A DNA stretch of 64,000 nucleotides from Dioscorea cayenensis subsp. rotundata (GCF_009730915.1 NC_052477.1:28716420-28780419), one strand, 5' to 3'. Counted from the stretch's first letter, positions 50,040 through 61,319 are shown. Program-made: numbers and translations. Notes: generated by a model not told the origin, from the letters alone.

Positions 50040-51587
50040 TTACCACCATTGATGAACAAGCACCCCGCTATCCCTGAGTGTTGAGAAAAGCTCCATGCAC
50101 TGTCCATATGTATTCTTATACTTCGGTGATCTCTGCCCTGGGCAACACCTCTGCCACCGATTATAATGGCACTCAAGAAACAACTCATCTATCAAGCAAA
50201 TAGCTCCAGTCTCAAACAGCCTCGGCACGAGATCAAACTCCGTTCCCTCGATATCCATCTTCACAACTACAAAGTCCCTCTCTGTTGCAGTGCTCTTCAG
50301 CCACTCTGCAAAATCAAAACCGTGAATTGAATGCACGTCGCCTGACCCCAAATTATCAGAAGAACCTTCTGCAGGCTTAATCCGGCCCATTCCCCGGCCG
50401 CCTTTCTCGTCTGCTTTCTGATCAGGATTGTGATTGATCTCAAATGTCAATGTCTCGTTTCTCACCCAAGCAGCATAAGGAAGTAAATTAACACCTTTCT
50501 TAGTAGCATATTCCTCATGGAAAGAGCGGTCTGCTTCTATTGCATATACCTCAAAGGTGCGATTTTGCTTTGGGTACTGCTTTTTGAACCAGCTCCCAAT
50601 GCTAGAGCCATAGCTCCGGGCACCAACATCAATGTACAAATACCTTCTCTTGAAGCTAATGTCCGCCATGGTTGGCAAGTACTTCACATTCTTGAGGTTT
50701 TTCTTCAACGTAAGCCAGGGCTTCAACGGCTCCTCTTGGATCAGTGGCTCAGCCTCATTCAAAATTCGTTGCTTGTGCTCTGGAACCAAGCACTTGCTCA
50801 CGGAACCACCATCGGAATTCAGGTGGGAATTCTCCATCTCGCTACCGTCTTGCTTCTGGAGAACGATCTCTCGGAGCTTTTTAGAGGCGTCTGGGCCATC
50901 TACTTCGTGGGAGCGCATCAGGCGGAAGGAGGGGAAGAGGTCGAGAAGGGAGTGAAGGCTGTAGACATCTGCAGCGGAGGCAGTGTGGATCACGAGAAAC
51001 CCTTCGGGTTTCATCGTCCTTGCGAGCTCCGATGCGAGATCCACCGGGCGCTGGGAACTCTCCAAAACACTCCCCGCGAAGACGAAGTCGAAGATCCCAT
51101 TTTTAAACGGCTGGCGAAAGAGATTACCGGAGACGACGAGCGGCGGGGCGCGGGAGCGAGAGATGCCAATGGAATCAGAGACGCCGATCTCCTTCAAGGC
51201 CAGGACCTCATGCCCGACGGCGGAGCCTACGCAGAGCGTCTTCGAGAATTTAGCAACAAAACCCTCAGTTTCAAGTCTCTGAAACGCGGCGGAGTAGAAA
51301 TCAACAGCCTTACGCCAGTCACGACTACTCCAAAGATCACGCAGCGCCGGAGAGGATCCCGAGACATCGCCGGAGACACGGACAAAGGCGGCGCCACTGG
51401 TAACACCAGCAGCAGCAACGGCGACGGAGTCCGGGGAGGAGAAGAAGCAGAAGTCAGCGGAGCCGATGCAGGAAGCGCCACGGACCGAGACAACGTACGC
51501 AAAGCGAACAATGAGAGCGATCACGCCAAACAGTAGTAGCCTTGCCAGAAGGCGCCGAGCCATTGCCGGCCTCGCCGGCGGCTCCAT
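50040..51587 (-). CDS. Membrane-anchored methyltransferase-like protein (DUF7870 type)
   Basis: Intronless frame of 515 aa from ATG at 51587; an upstream in-frame non-ATG extension is ignored. Residues about 14-35 are a hydrophobic anchor right after an Arg-rich start, so type II Golgi/ER topology is likely. Residues about 117-205 resemble an SAM-binding class I methyltransferase fold (LCVGSAVGHEVLALKEIG, then FDFVFAGSVLE and MKPEGFLVIHT). A second region, about 315-515, has YLYIDVGARSYGSSIGSWF, VYAIEADRSFHEEYA, VVKMDIEGTEFDLVPRL and a Cys/Trp-rich end closing on HQWW. That region resembles an FkbM-like methyltransferase and defines the plant DUF7870 family. The substrate is unknown. The N-terminal half of the gene is GC-rich. 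Confidence 0.85.
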   Translation of the reverse strand: MEPPARPAMARRLLARLLLFGVIALIVRFAYVVSVRGASCIGSADFCFFSSPDSVAVAAAGVTSGAAFVRVSGDVSGSSPALRDLWSSRDWRKAVDFYSAAFQRLETEGFVAKFSKTLCVGSAVGHEVLALKEIGVSDSIGISRSRAPPLVVSGNLFRQPFKNGIFDFVFAGSVLESSQRPVDLASELARTMKPEGFLVIHTASAADVYSLHSLLDLFPSFRLMRSHEVDGPDASKKLREIVLQKQDGSEMENSHLNSDGGSVSKCLVPEHKQRILNEAEPLIQEEPLKPWLTLKKNLKNVKYLPTMADISFKRRYLYIDVGARSYGSSIGSWFKKQYPKQNRTFEVYAIEADRSFHEEYATKKGVNLLPYAAWVRNETLTFEINHNPDQKADEKGGRGMGRIKPAEGSSDNLGSGDVHSIHGFDFAEWLKSTATERDFVVVKMDIEGTEFDLVPRLFETGAICLIDELFLECHYNRWQRCCPGQRSPKYKNTYGQCMELFSTLRDSGVLVHQWW

Positions 51588-51624
51588 TGCCGGAAAAAAA
51601 ATCAAAAGAATTCAATACAAACAC

Positions 51625-51669
51625 AAACCCTAACCCTAAACCTAACCCTAATCCTAATCGAAACCCTAA
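51625..51669. promoter_or_regulatory. Telo-box cluster in the leader of the methyltransferase-like gene
   Basis: AAACCCTAA occurs at 51625-51633 and 51661-51669 with further CCTAACCCTAA-like units between. It lies 38-82 bp upstream of the ATG (antisense to the gene). Plant telo boxes of this form are common near transcription starts of growth-related genes. Too short and imperfect for a telomere. Confidence 0.6.
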
Positions 51670-52939
51670 TTTCTCGGATCGTTAACGGGAGCAGAAGCGA
51701 GCGGAGGTGTGGTTAGCGCCGATGAGAAGGCGGGGAGAAGGGTATGATGGTGAATAGAGAGGAAAACAAGGGGTAAAACGGGAAAGAAAAATCATGGTTT
51801 CGGAATTCTAGCCCGTTGAAGAGGAAGCCATGGGTTAACTTTCGTAGCGTTGAGAGCTTCTTTTGGAGGGGGGTTCATATGAAGTAATTAAGAGAGAAAG
51901 ATGTATCAGTGCCTTGAAATTACGTATCAGCCCTCACATTTCTTTTTAATTTCCAAAATGCCATTCCGGCGGTGAACCGTTGGAGGGGATGAAAGGGAGT
52001 TGCTTTTCGAGGGGAGAGATCTTGGCCGTTCGTTGGATTTTGTTATTAACGGTTGAGATTTAAGGGGAAGGTCAAAGAAAAGATCTCGGGAAAGGTCTTA
52101 CATTCTATTTGGGGCATGGATCAGCTGTGTATTGTTGAACAGGAATAATGTAATCTTTTACACACGTGGAGGGAAGTTATTGGTTGGACTGGTGGGGGGT
52201 CCACTTGGTGATGATCAGTGGCATTTTCGTGAATAAAAGAATGGATAAGGATGGGTTTTGCGTAAAAGTATCTGGGGATAGGGTGTAAAACGCATCGCTG
52301 GCGCCAGCTCATTGGGTGGTGACGCCGTTTATGAGGTGTCTTTGTTGGGTCGCTTTTTGAGGTGGATTTGGTTGTGCCGCTGACGTGGAAGATGGGTCCC
52401 CCGTGGAGAACCAATGAGGGAAACGACACGAAAGAATAAAGGAAGATTGAAGCTAGTTAAGTTCATAAAGAGGGTGAGTAGGTGGGTTGTAGTAGGTGAA
52501 AAGGCCGGTGCCGACTCAAGGACCTCACTAGGAACTGGTAGTTGCCACGTGTATTTTTTTGTATTTTTTTTTTTGGCTAAAAATATTTTTAAAAATAAAT
52601 TTGGGTGATTTGAGTTAAATGCTTAAAATGTCTCTGAAGAAATGATGGGGGGATGTGAATTGATGAGGAATATTTGTTGTCTTAATTCTTGAAAAATTAT
52701 GAGACAAAATGTCCCTTCTGTGAAATTCAATCACATTAATTTGGTGCAATAAATATATGAAACGAAAACAATCTTGTATATGTACTTATAGTTTGGTACA
52801 ATTAAATTTAATCACAAAATAAATGACATTTATTCATTAGACTTGGTTCTTAACACCATTATGGCTTAAAAAACAATATGATTAAATGAATCTAAGTTAT
52901 GATGCATTTAGAAACACAAGTGTCCACAAGTATATAAAG

Positions 52940-53808
52940 GGGGTGTTTGGATTGGCTTTTAAAAAGCTCAGAAGTGCTTTTTTATAAGTTAAGCACTTCT
53001 GGGCTCAAAAAATTATGTTTGTATTGAAACTTTACGTAGAAAGCGAGCGATAAAAAGTTGAAAAAGCGAACTTTTTGGGGAAAAGTGATCTTGTGATGCG
53101 TTTGGAAAAGACCTTGGAAGTTTATTTTTGGAGTTATTAAATTACTTATATTACTCATATCAAATAAAAATGACTATGCTTTTTATATTTTTTGTTTTTT
53201 CAATAATAATAATTATGATTATAATTATAATTATAACATAGTACATTAGTATTAGTGTTAGAATTAGTACATTAATATATTAGTATTAGTATGTTAGTAT
53301 ATTAGTATTAGTACTAGTGTATTAGTATATTTGTATTAGTAATAGTATTATTATTAGTATATTAGTATTTGTATTTATATTAGTATTATTAATATATTAG
53401 TATATTAGTATTATTATAATTATTAGTATATTAATATTATTATTAGTATATTAGTATTAATATTAGTATGTTAGTATATTTGTATTTGTATTAGTATATT
53501 ACTATTCATATATTATAATTAGTATATTAATTAGTATTTGTATTCATATTAATATTATTATTATATTTGTATTAATATTAGTATGTTAGTATATTAGTAT
53601 TAGGATTAGTGTTATTATAATAAACTAATGAGATGCCCAGTTTTAGTAATTTGACGTTGAAAAAGTCCTTTTCGAGAATGCATATCCAGAACAACTTTAC
53701 GTATATAAAAAGTCTTCTACATTAACGTATCCAGACATAAAATATGAAAAGTGACTTAACTTACTCTCATAAAGCGACTTTTTAAAAGTCCTTCTACCAA
53801 ACTTAAAA
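52940..53808. mobile_element. Probable MITE with TTTGG...CTTTTAAAAAG terminal repeats
   Basis: The left end GTGTTTGGATTGGCTTTTAA and the reversed right end AAGTTTGGTAGAAGGACTTT, both continuing AAAAG, form imperfect inverted repeats. Just inside the left end, AGCTCAGAAGTGCTT and AAGCACTTCTGGGCT form a 15-bp stem with one mismatch. The interior is a TTAGTA-type microsatellite. The target duplication is not clear. Confidence 0.5.
53225..53625. repeat. Imperfect TTAGTATA microsatellite
   Basis: About 400 bp of interspersed TTAGTATA, TTAGTATT and ATTATT units. Confidence 0.9.
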
Positions 53809-53859
53809 AGCACTTTTTTTATTAATTAGTCCAAAACAAGGCCAAAATAAAGGCAAGAA

Positions 53860-54060
53860 GATAAAGGCGTAGATGAGATTTTAGACATACGACAAGCATC
53901 AAAACTCAGAGACGTGCACATGTGAGGAGTAAGGCTCAACGTCGACCCATGTGCCCTCATTTTGAGTAGGACATGAGGTTCGATCTCGGGTTTTCCCCGA
54001 AATAAACGCCCTACTGTGAGGCCGATCTGCCAATTGACCCAAAAGCCGTTGATAGATGAG
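53860..54060. repeat. Dispersed-repeat-like fragment with B-box-like GGTTCGATCTC
   Basis: More GC-rich than its flanks. GAGGTTCGATCTCGGG, then CTGTGAGGCCGATCTGCC and AATTGACCCAAAAGCC resemble a family of short dispersed plant repeats, possibly SINE-derived. No clear A box or tail was found. Confidence 0.3.
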
Positions 54061-54723
54061 ATATTATTGTATATCATGTACCAGATTCAGCATTGAAAAT
54101 AACACATGCAAATCATATGATCTTCATTTTTCTAAGTTTTGCTAATAAAAGAGCATTTGATGTCATATCACAAGAAAATGTATCAATTAACACCAAACCA
54201 TGCAAATTGCAAAAAATGAGTTGATAAGTGGAAAGAACATTATACCAAAAAAAGGATGGATCATAATAAAATTGGGAGTTTTTTGAGTTCTGCTCATGAC
54301 TGCATAATGTTAGAATACAAATTGAAAATGTAACAATAAATATGATGGAGCAAGAGTAATCAAAAGTGTACAGGAGCAAAATCAGTTGATCCAAACTGCT
54401 GAGCCAAGTGAACACTGTGGAAATAGGAAACACACAAGACTATCAGCCAAATTTTATTAAAGTGCATGTAGAGATCCACATCTTTCAAGCATTAGAATTA
54501 AGTGATAAATAGAATTATGTTTACTGATATGCATTTAATCTATACAACATGCCACTGTCTAGAAGGACAATAATCCAGGGAGATCAAATTATCTATTGTC
54601 TCAATTTTAAGAGAAGACAGACAGTTGAATAATCAAAATCAATAGGCACTCTTGTTGATTAAATTATAAGAGGATATCAATTAGAACTCACTCTATTGTC
54701 CTGTATGTCGACCGTTGCATCTG

Positions 54724-56753
54724 TCATGATTTTGCACCATCCTCCTTATCAGAGTCTGAGTCACTGGCATTATAACCTGAACAAGGAAATTGTAGGAATA
54801 AGAACATCACTGGCAATAATAATTAAGTTGGGAAGGAATAACATTTCTTTGAATAGGACGAAAGGATCTTTAAATACTTTATCCTCTTCTTCTATTGAAT
54901 AACCACAAAAAAAAAAGGTTATCAATACTAATAAAGTAATCATGAAACGATAAACAATCTTACCTGGTCGCTTATCACCGACTTTCCACACAGAGGATCG
55001 ATACCTTGATGCTTTTGTCAGCCAAGCCTTCGCCTGAGAATTCAAAGCAAAGGTCCCACTTCTTAGAAACAAAAAGCTCCCTCCCTCCGCCAATGAAGTA
55101 ATGTTGTAATAAAATACCATAAAACCATAACATGATAGATACAGGCAACAGAAACATTATAAAAAACTGTGAACAATTTCATATGGAAGTAACTTCAGGA
55201 AGAATTCATCCTCAATTTCTTTATTAAAAACAATCCATATATTTAAAACTACCATTGTAAAATGACAAGCATTACAGAAACAGAATCAGAATGTACATTG
55301 GCGGAAATGATAATATAGGCATTTGTGCCTGAATTTGAAGTTAAAAAAAAAAAAAGCAAAAATGGCTCATTAACCGCATCCAATCAAGATTCATAAGCAT
55401 ACTCCCCACATCCATGAACTCAAACAATTAAAAACATATACAAAACTAGAAACTAATGTGGTGAAGTCCATAAGATTTTTATCCAACCATTTTATTTTTT
55501 TGGTTGTTGTTGTTTTAGTTGTTGTAGTTGTAGTATTTTCCTGCACTTGATCAATAGAAGAGCTATCCATAGTCTACATTAGAACTACACTTTAACCTAA
55601 GCCATCCAAATAACCAGATTGGAAGAACAGGCCGATAGTAATTGCCTGCACTTGTTCTTAAAACCATAATCCACTTTCACGATAACTCATAATATTTGAC
55701 CAATCATGTTTAACAATTCTCTAAACTTTACCAATCTGGATATGTTTGGAACTCGCTCTACACTGCCAACAACACTCAATTATAGAACTACAAAATTCTG
55801 CTAGATGAAATATGAATTCTTCAAGGTATTGTATATTTATATATAAGCATACATTCATTCAATCATGTTCAGGCCCATTATGTTTATCAAGAAAGTTGTC
55901 ATCGAGCTTGGTAGAGGACGTGCAACAACTCATGTGTACCAATCAATAATCTATGTCCAACAAAAATCAATAATACTAAATTCATGCATAATCTTTCGTC
56001 AGTTTCATAATGCAATAAAATTCCCAAATCCTCATCAAATTATCATCTCAATACCTCCAAACCTTTATTGGGTCTAAATTAAACTCACGCAATCTTTAAT
56101 ACTAAATCCATGCATAAACTTTCTTAATTTTATCAAGCACTCAAATTCCCAAATCTTCATCAAATTATTCTCTTGAATACCTACAATCTTTTTCCTCACC
56201 TAAATTAAACCAGTGCAATATTTTGGTTCTTCCCAGCATCCAATTTCTAAAAGATAAGAAATTCAGAACCCTAAGCCTGCTCTTGGACTGAGGAAAACTA
56301 CACTGAAACATAAAACAAGAAAAAGCTCAAACATTTCTCCTCAATCCAAACATCAATACATCACCCAACCCCAATTCATCCAACATCACTCCCAAAAACA
56401 CCAACAAATCCAAGGAACCACCAAAAAAAAAACCTCACCTTTTGCTCGTTTCTGGGAATCCCATACCCGCTGTGATACATCTGGCCGACGAGCACCTGCA
56501 TGGAGGTGTCCCCATTCCTGGCCTCTTTAAGCGTATCCTGAAACCACCTCTTCACGCAATCAGCCACCACCTCCGACAACGGAAGCCGCCCCTGGCTCTC
56601 CTCCATGCCCCTCCGCTTTGAAGGGATCGAAACCCTAGCAGACAAATCAAGGGATCTCAGCGCCGGCTTCGAAACCCTAGCCGCCCTGATCCTCTCCGAC
56701 GCGAGCCGCGCGTAGTCTTGCAAGTTCGCCGCCGTAGTTGGGCCTCTGCCCAT
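54724..56753 (-). CDS. Sel1-like (HCP/TPR-like) repeat protein
   Basis: Three exons, 56439-56753, 54964-55033 and 54724-54776, join in phase to 145 aa starting MGRGPTTAANLQDYARLA. The Sel1-type helix pair is visible as LKEARNGDTSMQVLVGQMYH, SGYGIPRN, then KAKAWLTKASRYRSS. It is followed by WKVGDKRPGYNASDSDSDKE and an acidic end. Basic, Ser/Arg-rich N-terminal residues 20-50 could be a targeting peptide. Only one full repeat is present, so this is a short member, matching small plant HCP-like proteins of unknown role. Intron 1 is 1.4 kb. Divergent from the PPR gene. Confidence 0.85.
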
Positions 56754-57178
56754 AAAAAGCAGGGACTGCGACGCAATTTTGAGAACCGTAAGGGGGTTCT
56801 CGCAAAATATTTATATATAAGATTTTGAGAGCTTCGAGAGACTACGAGAAAGAGAAAGGAAGATGACTTCAAAAAGGCTCTTTATTATAAATTAAACAGG
56901 TTTTTAGATTTCTGACGTGGCATCATTTCGATTCGTGGAAGCGATGGGGTCCTATTTGTGATAACGTAATAATAGCCGTTTGATTGTGTGTATTATTGCG
57001 ATGTACGGTGAGATATGAGTTGATCTAATCTGGTTCGATTGGGCTCGGAGACTTGGCAAGTTGGTGAACCAAGTTGAAGAACCGGTTGAACTCAACCCTT
57101 TAGATGTGTCATTTCGGGTTAACGGGTCGACATTGTCTTCTAACCCGACCCGTTTATATTTTTAGGAATTAAATTAAC

Positions 57179-57683
57179 TAGGGCTGCAAACAAACCAAAC
57201 CCAAGTCGTTAGCGAGCTATTGGAGACTCAGTTTGAAAAAACCATAAACTCTTTTAATAAGCAAATGAGGCAAGTCTGAGTTTGCTTTTTGAGCTCGAGT
57301 AAATCAAGCTAAGCTCGAATTTTAAATTGTTCGATTATTTAAAAGTTTGCTGAGAAATTTGATACTATGCCACATGGAAATGACAATAATTTAAAATTTT
57401 TTTAATTGTTACGATAATTATAGTATAAGAATTAAAAAATATTAATTGTAACAAATATACTGTAAATGAATTAATGTTAATTAATTACTATGTATATACT
57501 ATAGCTACTACGTTGCAGCTGCTGAGCCGAGTTTGAATTTGATATTTTTTAGTGAATCAAGTTTAATTATAAAAAAAAAACTCAAAATAAGCTTGGTTTG
57601 AGTTAGAATTCGGTTCAAATAATATTAAGCCAAGCTTAAATAAATAACAAACTCAGCTCAGCTAGGCTCGATTGCAGCTCTAA
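57179..57683. mobile_element. hAT-type MITE with perfect 8-bp target duplication
   Basis: AAATTAAC at 57171-57178 and 57684-57691 flanks a 505-bp element. It starts TAGGGCTGCAAAC and ends TTGCAGCTCTAA (reversed, TTAGAGCTGCAA). Subterminal GAGCTC/GCTCGA-type repeats (AGCTCGAGTAAATC, CTCAGCTCAGCTAGGCTCG) are typical of hAT MITEs. It lies between the Sel1-like and PPR start codons and ends 137 bp upstream of the PPR ATG. Confidence 0.8.
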
Positions 57684-57820
57684 AAATTAACTCAGACTGT
57701 GTTATCGGATTTTTGCCCGAATCCGAATCCGAATCCGAAATTGGAGAATTATAATGAAATCCCGACTCGCGAGCGACAACAGAGCGCCGAAGAGAAAGAC
57801 AAGAGCTTCGAAGCATTTCA

Positions 57821-59449
57821 ATGGCGCTTCGCGCCCTGAGATCAGGCCATGGGCTTCTCCAAGCCATCAGGTACTCTCTCCCCTCCTCTCCTCTTGCCCT
57901 GAATCTTCCCAAATCCGCAATCTCCTCCCTCTCCGAACAATCCGTTTTTGAAGAGCTATGCGAGCTCCTTCCGATCAATCTCAAGCCTCTAAACTGTCGC
58001 CCTATTGCACGAGAACCAGTTCTTGAGACTGATCTGTCTAGGGTTTCCGATGGTCTCCTCTCTCCTGCCGAGAAGCTTCGGGGAGTCTTCCTTCAAAAAC
58101 TTACAGGCGTATCCGTTGTTGAGTCTGCCCTCTCCTCCACCGGCGTTGATCTCAACCTTGAGATCTTCGCTGATGTTGTTGATAAGGGGAGCTTAGGAGG
58201 AGCCCCGATGGTCGTTCTCTTTGATTGGGCTTTGAAACAACCGAGAGTCTCAAAATGCGTCGAAATTTATAATGTGATTCTCAAAGCTTTGGGAAGGAGA
58301 AAGTTCTTTACTTTCGTAGACGAGGTTTTGATCCGGATGAAGGCTGATGAGATAAAGCCTAATTCGGAAACTCTAGAGATATTGATTGATAGCTTCGTTA
58401 GTGCTCGTAGGGTATCCAAAGCAATGGAATTGTTTGGAAAATTGGAAGAGATTGGATCAAAATGTGACACTGAATCTCTAACTATAATTATGAGAAGTCT
58501 TTGTCACCGGTCCCATATTAGAGTTGCAAACTCCTTGTTTAACAAGATGAAGGGGAGAATTCCGTATGATAGTGTAGTGTATAATGAGATCATTGGAGGG
58601 TGGGCGAGGTTTGGTAGAGTGGATAAAGTTGAGACCTTTTGGGCGACAATGGTAGATGATGGGTTCAATCCTGATAAAGTGAGTTTTGCTCATCTCCTTG
58701 AGGCATTAGGCAGGGCTGGCCGGATTGGTGATGCCGTCGATGTTTTTGAGCAGATGAAAAGAGAGGTTTGTTGTAGGGATACTGCCCATTACAATGCGAT
58801 GATTTCTAATTATATTTCAGTCCGTGATTTGGATGAATGCTTGAAGTATTACAAACGCATGCCAGTAGATGGATGTTTACCAGATAGAGACACCTATGAC
58901 AACTTGATTAGTGCTTTTATTAAGGTTCGAAGAGTAGCTGATGCTCTTGAGCTGTTCGATGAGATGCTAGGTCAAGGGATTTATCCTAGTACTGGGATGG
59001 TTACTTCTTTTATCAAGCCTTTGTGTAGTTTTGGTCCTCCTCATGCTGCTATGGTGATTTATAAAAAGAGCAGGAAAGCAGGATGTAAGATATCACTTAA
59101 AACTTATAAGCTTCTCCTCTTCAGGCTTTCCAGATTTGGTAAATGTGGTACAGTGCTTAAGGTGTGGGAGGAGATGCAAGATAGTGGTCATGCCTCTGAT
59201 AAGGAGGTTTATGAATATATTGTAGATGGGCTTTGTAATATAGGGCGTGTTGATAGTGCCGTATTGGTAGTGGAGGAATCATTGCGAAAAGGCTTTTGTC
59301 TTAGCAAGTTTGTTTATAGCAAATTGAACAATAAGTTACTGGAAATGAACAAAGTTGAGACTGCTTACAAGCTCTTTCTTAAGGTTAAAGATGCACGTGG
59401 TCTCGCTAATTCACAGAGGTTTTGGCGTGCAAGAGGGTGGCATTTTTGA
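57821..59449 (+). CDS. P-class pentatricopeptide repeat protein, probably mitochondrial
   Basis: Intronless 542-aa frame, as usual for plant PPR genes. An Arg/Ser/Leu-rich N-terminus (MALRALRSGHGLLQAIRYSL) fits a mitochondrial presequence. From about residue 145 to 520 there are roughly ten degenerate 35-residue PPR motifs, for example YNVILKALGRRK, YNEIIGGWARFGRVDKVETF, FAHLLEALGRAGRIGDAVDV, YNAMISNYISVRDLDECLKY and YDNLISAFIKVRRVADALEL. There is no E, DYW or SMR extension; it ends RFWRARGWHF. Such proteins bind organellar RNA in a sequence-specific way. It resembles Arabidopsis At5g43820, an assignment made from memory and not certain. Confidence 0.9.
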   Translation: MALRALRSGHGLLQAIRYSLPSSPLALNLPKSAISSLSEQSVFEELCELLPINLKPLNCRPIAREPVLETDLSRVSDGLLSPAEKLRGVFLQKLTGVSVVESALSSTGVDLNLEIFADVVDKGSLGGAPMVVLFDWALKQPRVSKCVEIYNVILKALGRRKFFTFVDEVLIRMKADEIKPNSETLEILIDSFVSARRVSKAMELFGKLEEIGSKCDTESLTIIMRSLCHRSHIRVANSLFNKMKGRIPYDSVVYNEIIGGWARFGRVDKVETFWATMVDDGFNPDKVSFAHLLEALGRAGRIGDAVDVFEQMKREVCCRDTAHYNAMISNYISVRDLDECLKYYKRMPVDGCLPDRDTYDNLISAFIKVRRVADALELFDEMLGQGIYPSTGMVTSFIKPLCSFGPPHAAMVIYKKSRKAGCKISLKTYKLLLFRLSRFGKCGTVLKVWEEMQDSGHASDKEVYEYIVDGLCNIGRVDSAVLVVEESLRKGFCLSKFVYSKLNNKLLEMNKVETAYKLFLKVKDARGLANSQRFWRARGWHF

Positions 59450-60157
59450 ACTTGGTTTAACAGGTATAGTTGTGCTCTAGTTTCCCCTGAATCCCCCTCT
59501 TTAATGTTCTACTTCCCGATTTATCAACAACCATTGCCTGCCAAGTGCAAATTCATTTACTTACATTGACTCTTTTTTATTAAAATACATCTTGTAAGTT
59601 AATCTATGATCGAAAGTACATTTTTCCATACTGCCATGGTCTTTGTCCTTCATTTAATACTTTCCTTTATTGATAGACTGTAATTTATTAGTTGATCTTG
59701 GGCTATTCCATTAGCCATCTTATATTGAAATATCTTCTGATAATTTCTTATTCTTATTGAAATATCTTAATCAAAATGCATGTTGTAAGTAATCTATGAT
59801 CAAGAGTACATTTTTCTTTATTGCTATGGTCTTTGTCTTTGGGCATATCTTTCCCTATAAATTTGCCACCAATAACATAACGCAATCATCTACCATTGCT
59901 TATATTTTTCACCTAGTCCCTTTTTCCTCGAGTTATATTTAATCTGTTATATGATCTGTCTATCGAAATTCTTATGCTAGTCGGATCATTGATATTGGAG
60001 AAAATAGTTTAGAAGCTTCTTTTGACCAATATAAATATAGGCCTGAAATTAGTGGATGATTTTACATCTAATCTTTTGCAGGGTTAATCAAATGTTAGTC
60101 ATGGAAGTTCAATGAAATGTTCTAAATTAAAAATCCTTCCACACAAACAACTGCAGC
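59450..60157. other. PPR 3' region with a 192-bp-period duplication
   Basis: TTGTAAGTTAATCTATGATC and the following ATGGTCTTTGTC near 59592 recur at about 59784 with changes. The DNA otherwise holds the PPR 3' UTR and PIG-H upstream sequence. No gene is seen. Confidence 0.65.
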
Positions 60158-61319
60158 ATGGCACAAGATCCTGTTTCAAATAATAAATACAGCTACATTC
60201 ATCATGATGGCAAATCTCCTATGCCGATGTTCGATATTCATGAAATATTCATCACAAGGAAAGGAGCAAGTATTTCTGTCATACCTGGGCACTTTCTTAT
60301 TTCTGGCCAGTGTCTTTTATCTGACATTGATGAAGGTATCTGAATGTGACGTCTTTTGTTTCATGTTCATTATATGATATAGCTTTAGCGTGAGTCATCT
60401 ATATAATGTGAAAACAATACATACACATCATTGGTTTTAGACAGAGATAGACATTTCTATTAGGAGCCTGTCTTATTTTTACATGCTTAATTATGCTCTT
60501 ACCATCATATTTTGGCACTAACGGATCAAGATGTTCACATTGAACAGGAAGCATTGTCCTTGGGCTCCATTTGTAGCACCATCACGGCCTTTTTCTTTGT
60601 AAGATCCTTCCTACTACAAGTCCATAAAGAAAGGTCTGATTTGTTATATTTCCATGAGGCCATTATTTTTCTAAGAAAAACTGCCGGTAGTGTTTATCTG
60701 ATTTCCTAGATTATTACCATTTTCATGTGGTAAATTTCGCAACTTTAGGGTAATTTTAGTTTTGATGGCTGTTTTTCTTTATTAAAATGCAGAGACAGTT
60801 GTGATCATGCCTGCATTTGGTGTGCAACTGGAATCTCACTTTTGGAGGTATTACTTACATGGACATTGTTTCACTAGTTTCTTTTCTTCGACTTACTGTT
60901 ACCATCACAAGTAGAGTATCTGGTGATGTTCATCATTGTAATGTTCAGTAGAATAATATTATAAGTCAACCCCTTAATATTGATTTATTGTTGCCTTAAT
61001 CAAGTGGGAGAGTCAACCGCCGCTTTGTCCCCATCAGCAAGATTCTGAAACCTGTAATAAATGAATGTGTGACACCAGTTACTTGTTACTGGAGCTTGGC
61101 TTTGATACTGCGTGGGGATGAGGAACTGACATTGGTGTTCAAGGTGAGTGTTGCTTACCTTTTAACAAATACTAATGGTGACTTGCATGTGAATGTTCTG
61201 TTCTCACAAATCTTATATTGATTACGCAGGAATTGCAGCCACCAGTCAAAATGTTGATTCCTGTTTGGAAGGCCTTGTGTAAAGCTACTACAGACAAAGA
61301 AAGCTCAATGAGCATTTAG
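60158..61319 (+). CDS. PIGH: Phosphatidylinositol N-acetylglucosaminyltransferase subunit H (PIG-H / GPI15)
   Basis: Subunit of the ER complex that makes GlcNAc-PI, the first step of GPI-anchor synthesis. Exons: 60158-60335, 60552-60686, 60793-60847, 61005-61143, 61230-61319, about 198 aa. The PIG-H domain is clear: YSYIHHDGKS and FDIHEIFITRK at the start, a hydrophobic hairpin (GSICSTITAFFFVRSFLLQ), then VVIMPAFGVQLESHF, GRVNRRFVPISKILKPVINE, CVTPVTCYWSLALILRG and PPVKMLIPVWKALC. It matches Arabidopsis At4g35530. The end of exon 2 is uncertain. The family's usual length predicts an end at VHKE (GAAAG/GT), but that leaves the frame off by one. The later donor GCCG/GTAGTG at 60686 restores phase and adds about 18 residues. 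Confidence 0.85.

Larger units (their letters stand above)
51670..54723. other. Repeat-rich intergenic DNA
   Basis: 51670-52600 is unique-looking promoter-side DNA of the methyltransferase-like gene. 52940-53810 is a probable MITE with internal microsatellite and 53860-54060 a dispersed-repeat-like piece (both listed separately). 54060-54720 is AT-rich and includes the 3' UTR of the Sel1-like gene. No gene is called. Confidence 0.5.

Noticed and set aside
50517-51536. 339-codon open frame on the + strand
   Set aside because: It is the antisense shadow of the GC-rich methyltransferase-like gene and shows no family features.
51605-51672. Telomere or interstitial telomere block
   Set aside because: Only a few imperfect CCCTAAA units in a gene leader; better explained as telo boxes.
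53970-53985. tRNA gene suggested by GGTTCGATCTC
   Set aside because: No cloverleaf or A box can be formed around it; at most a SINE-like fragment.
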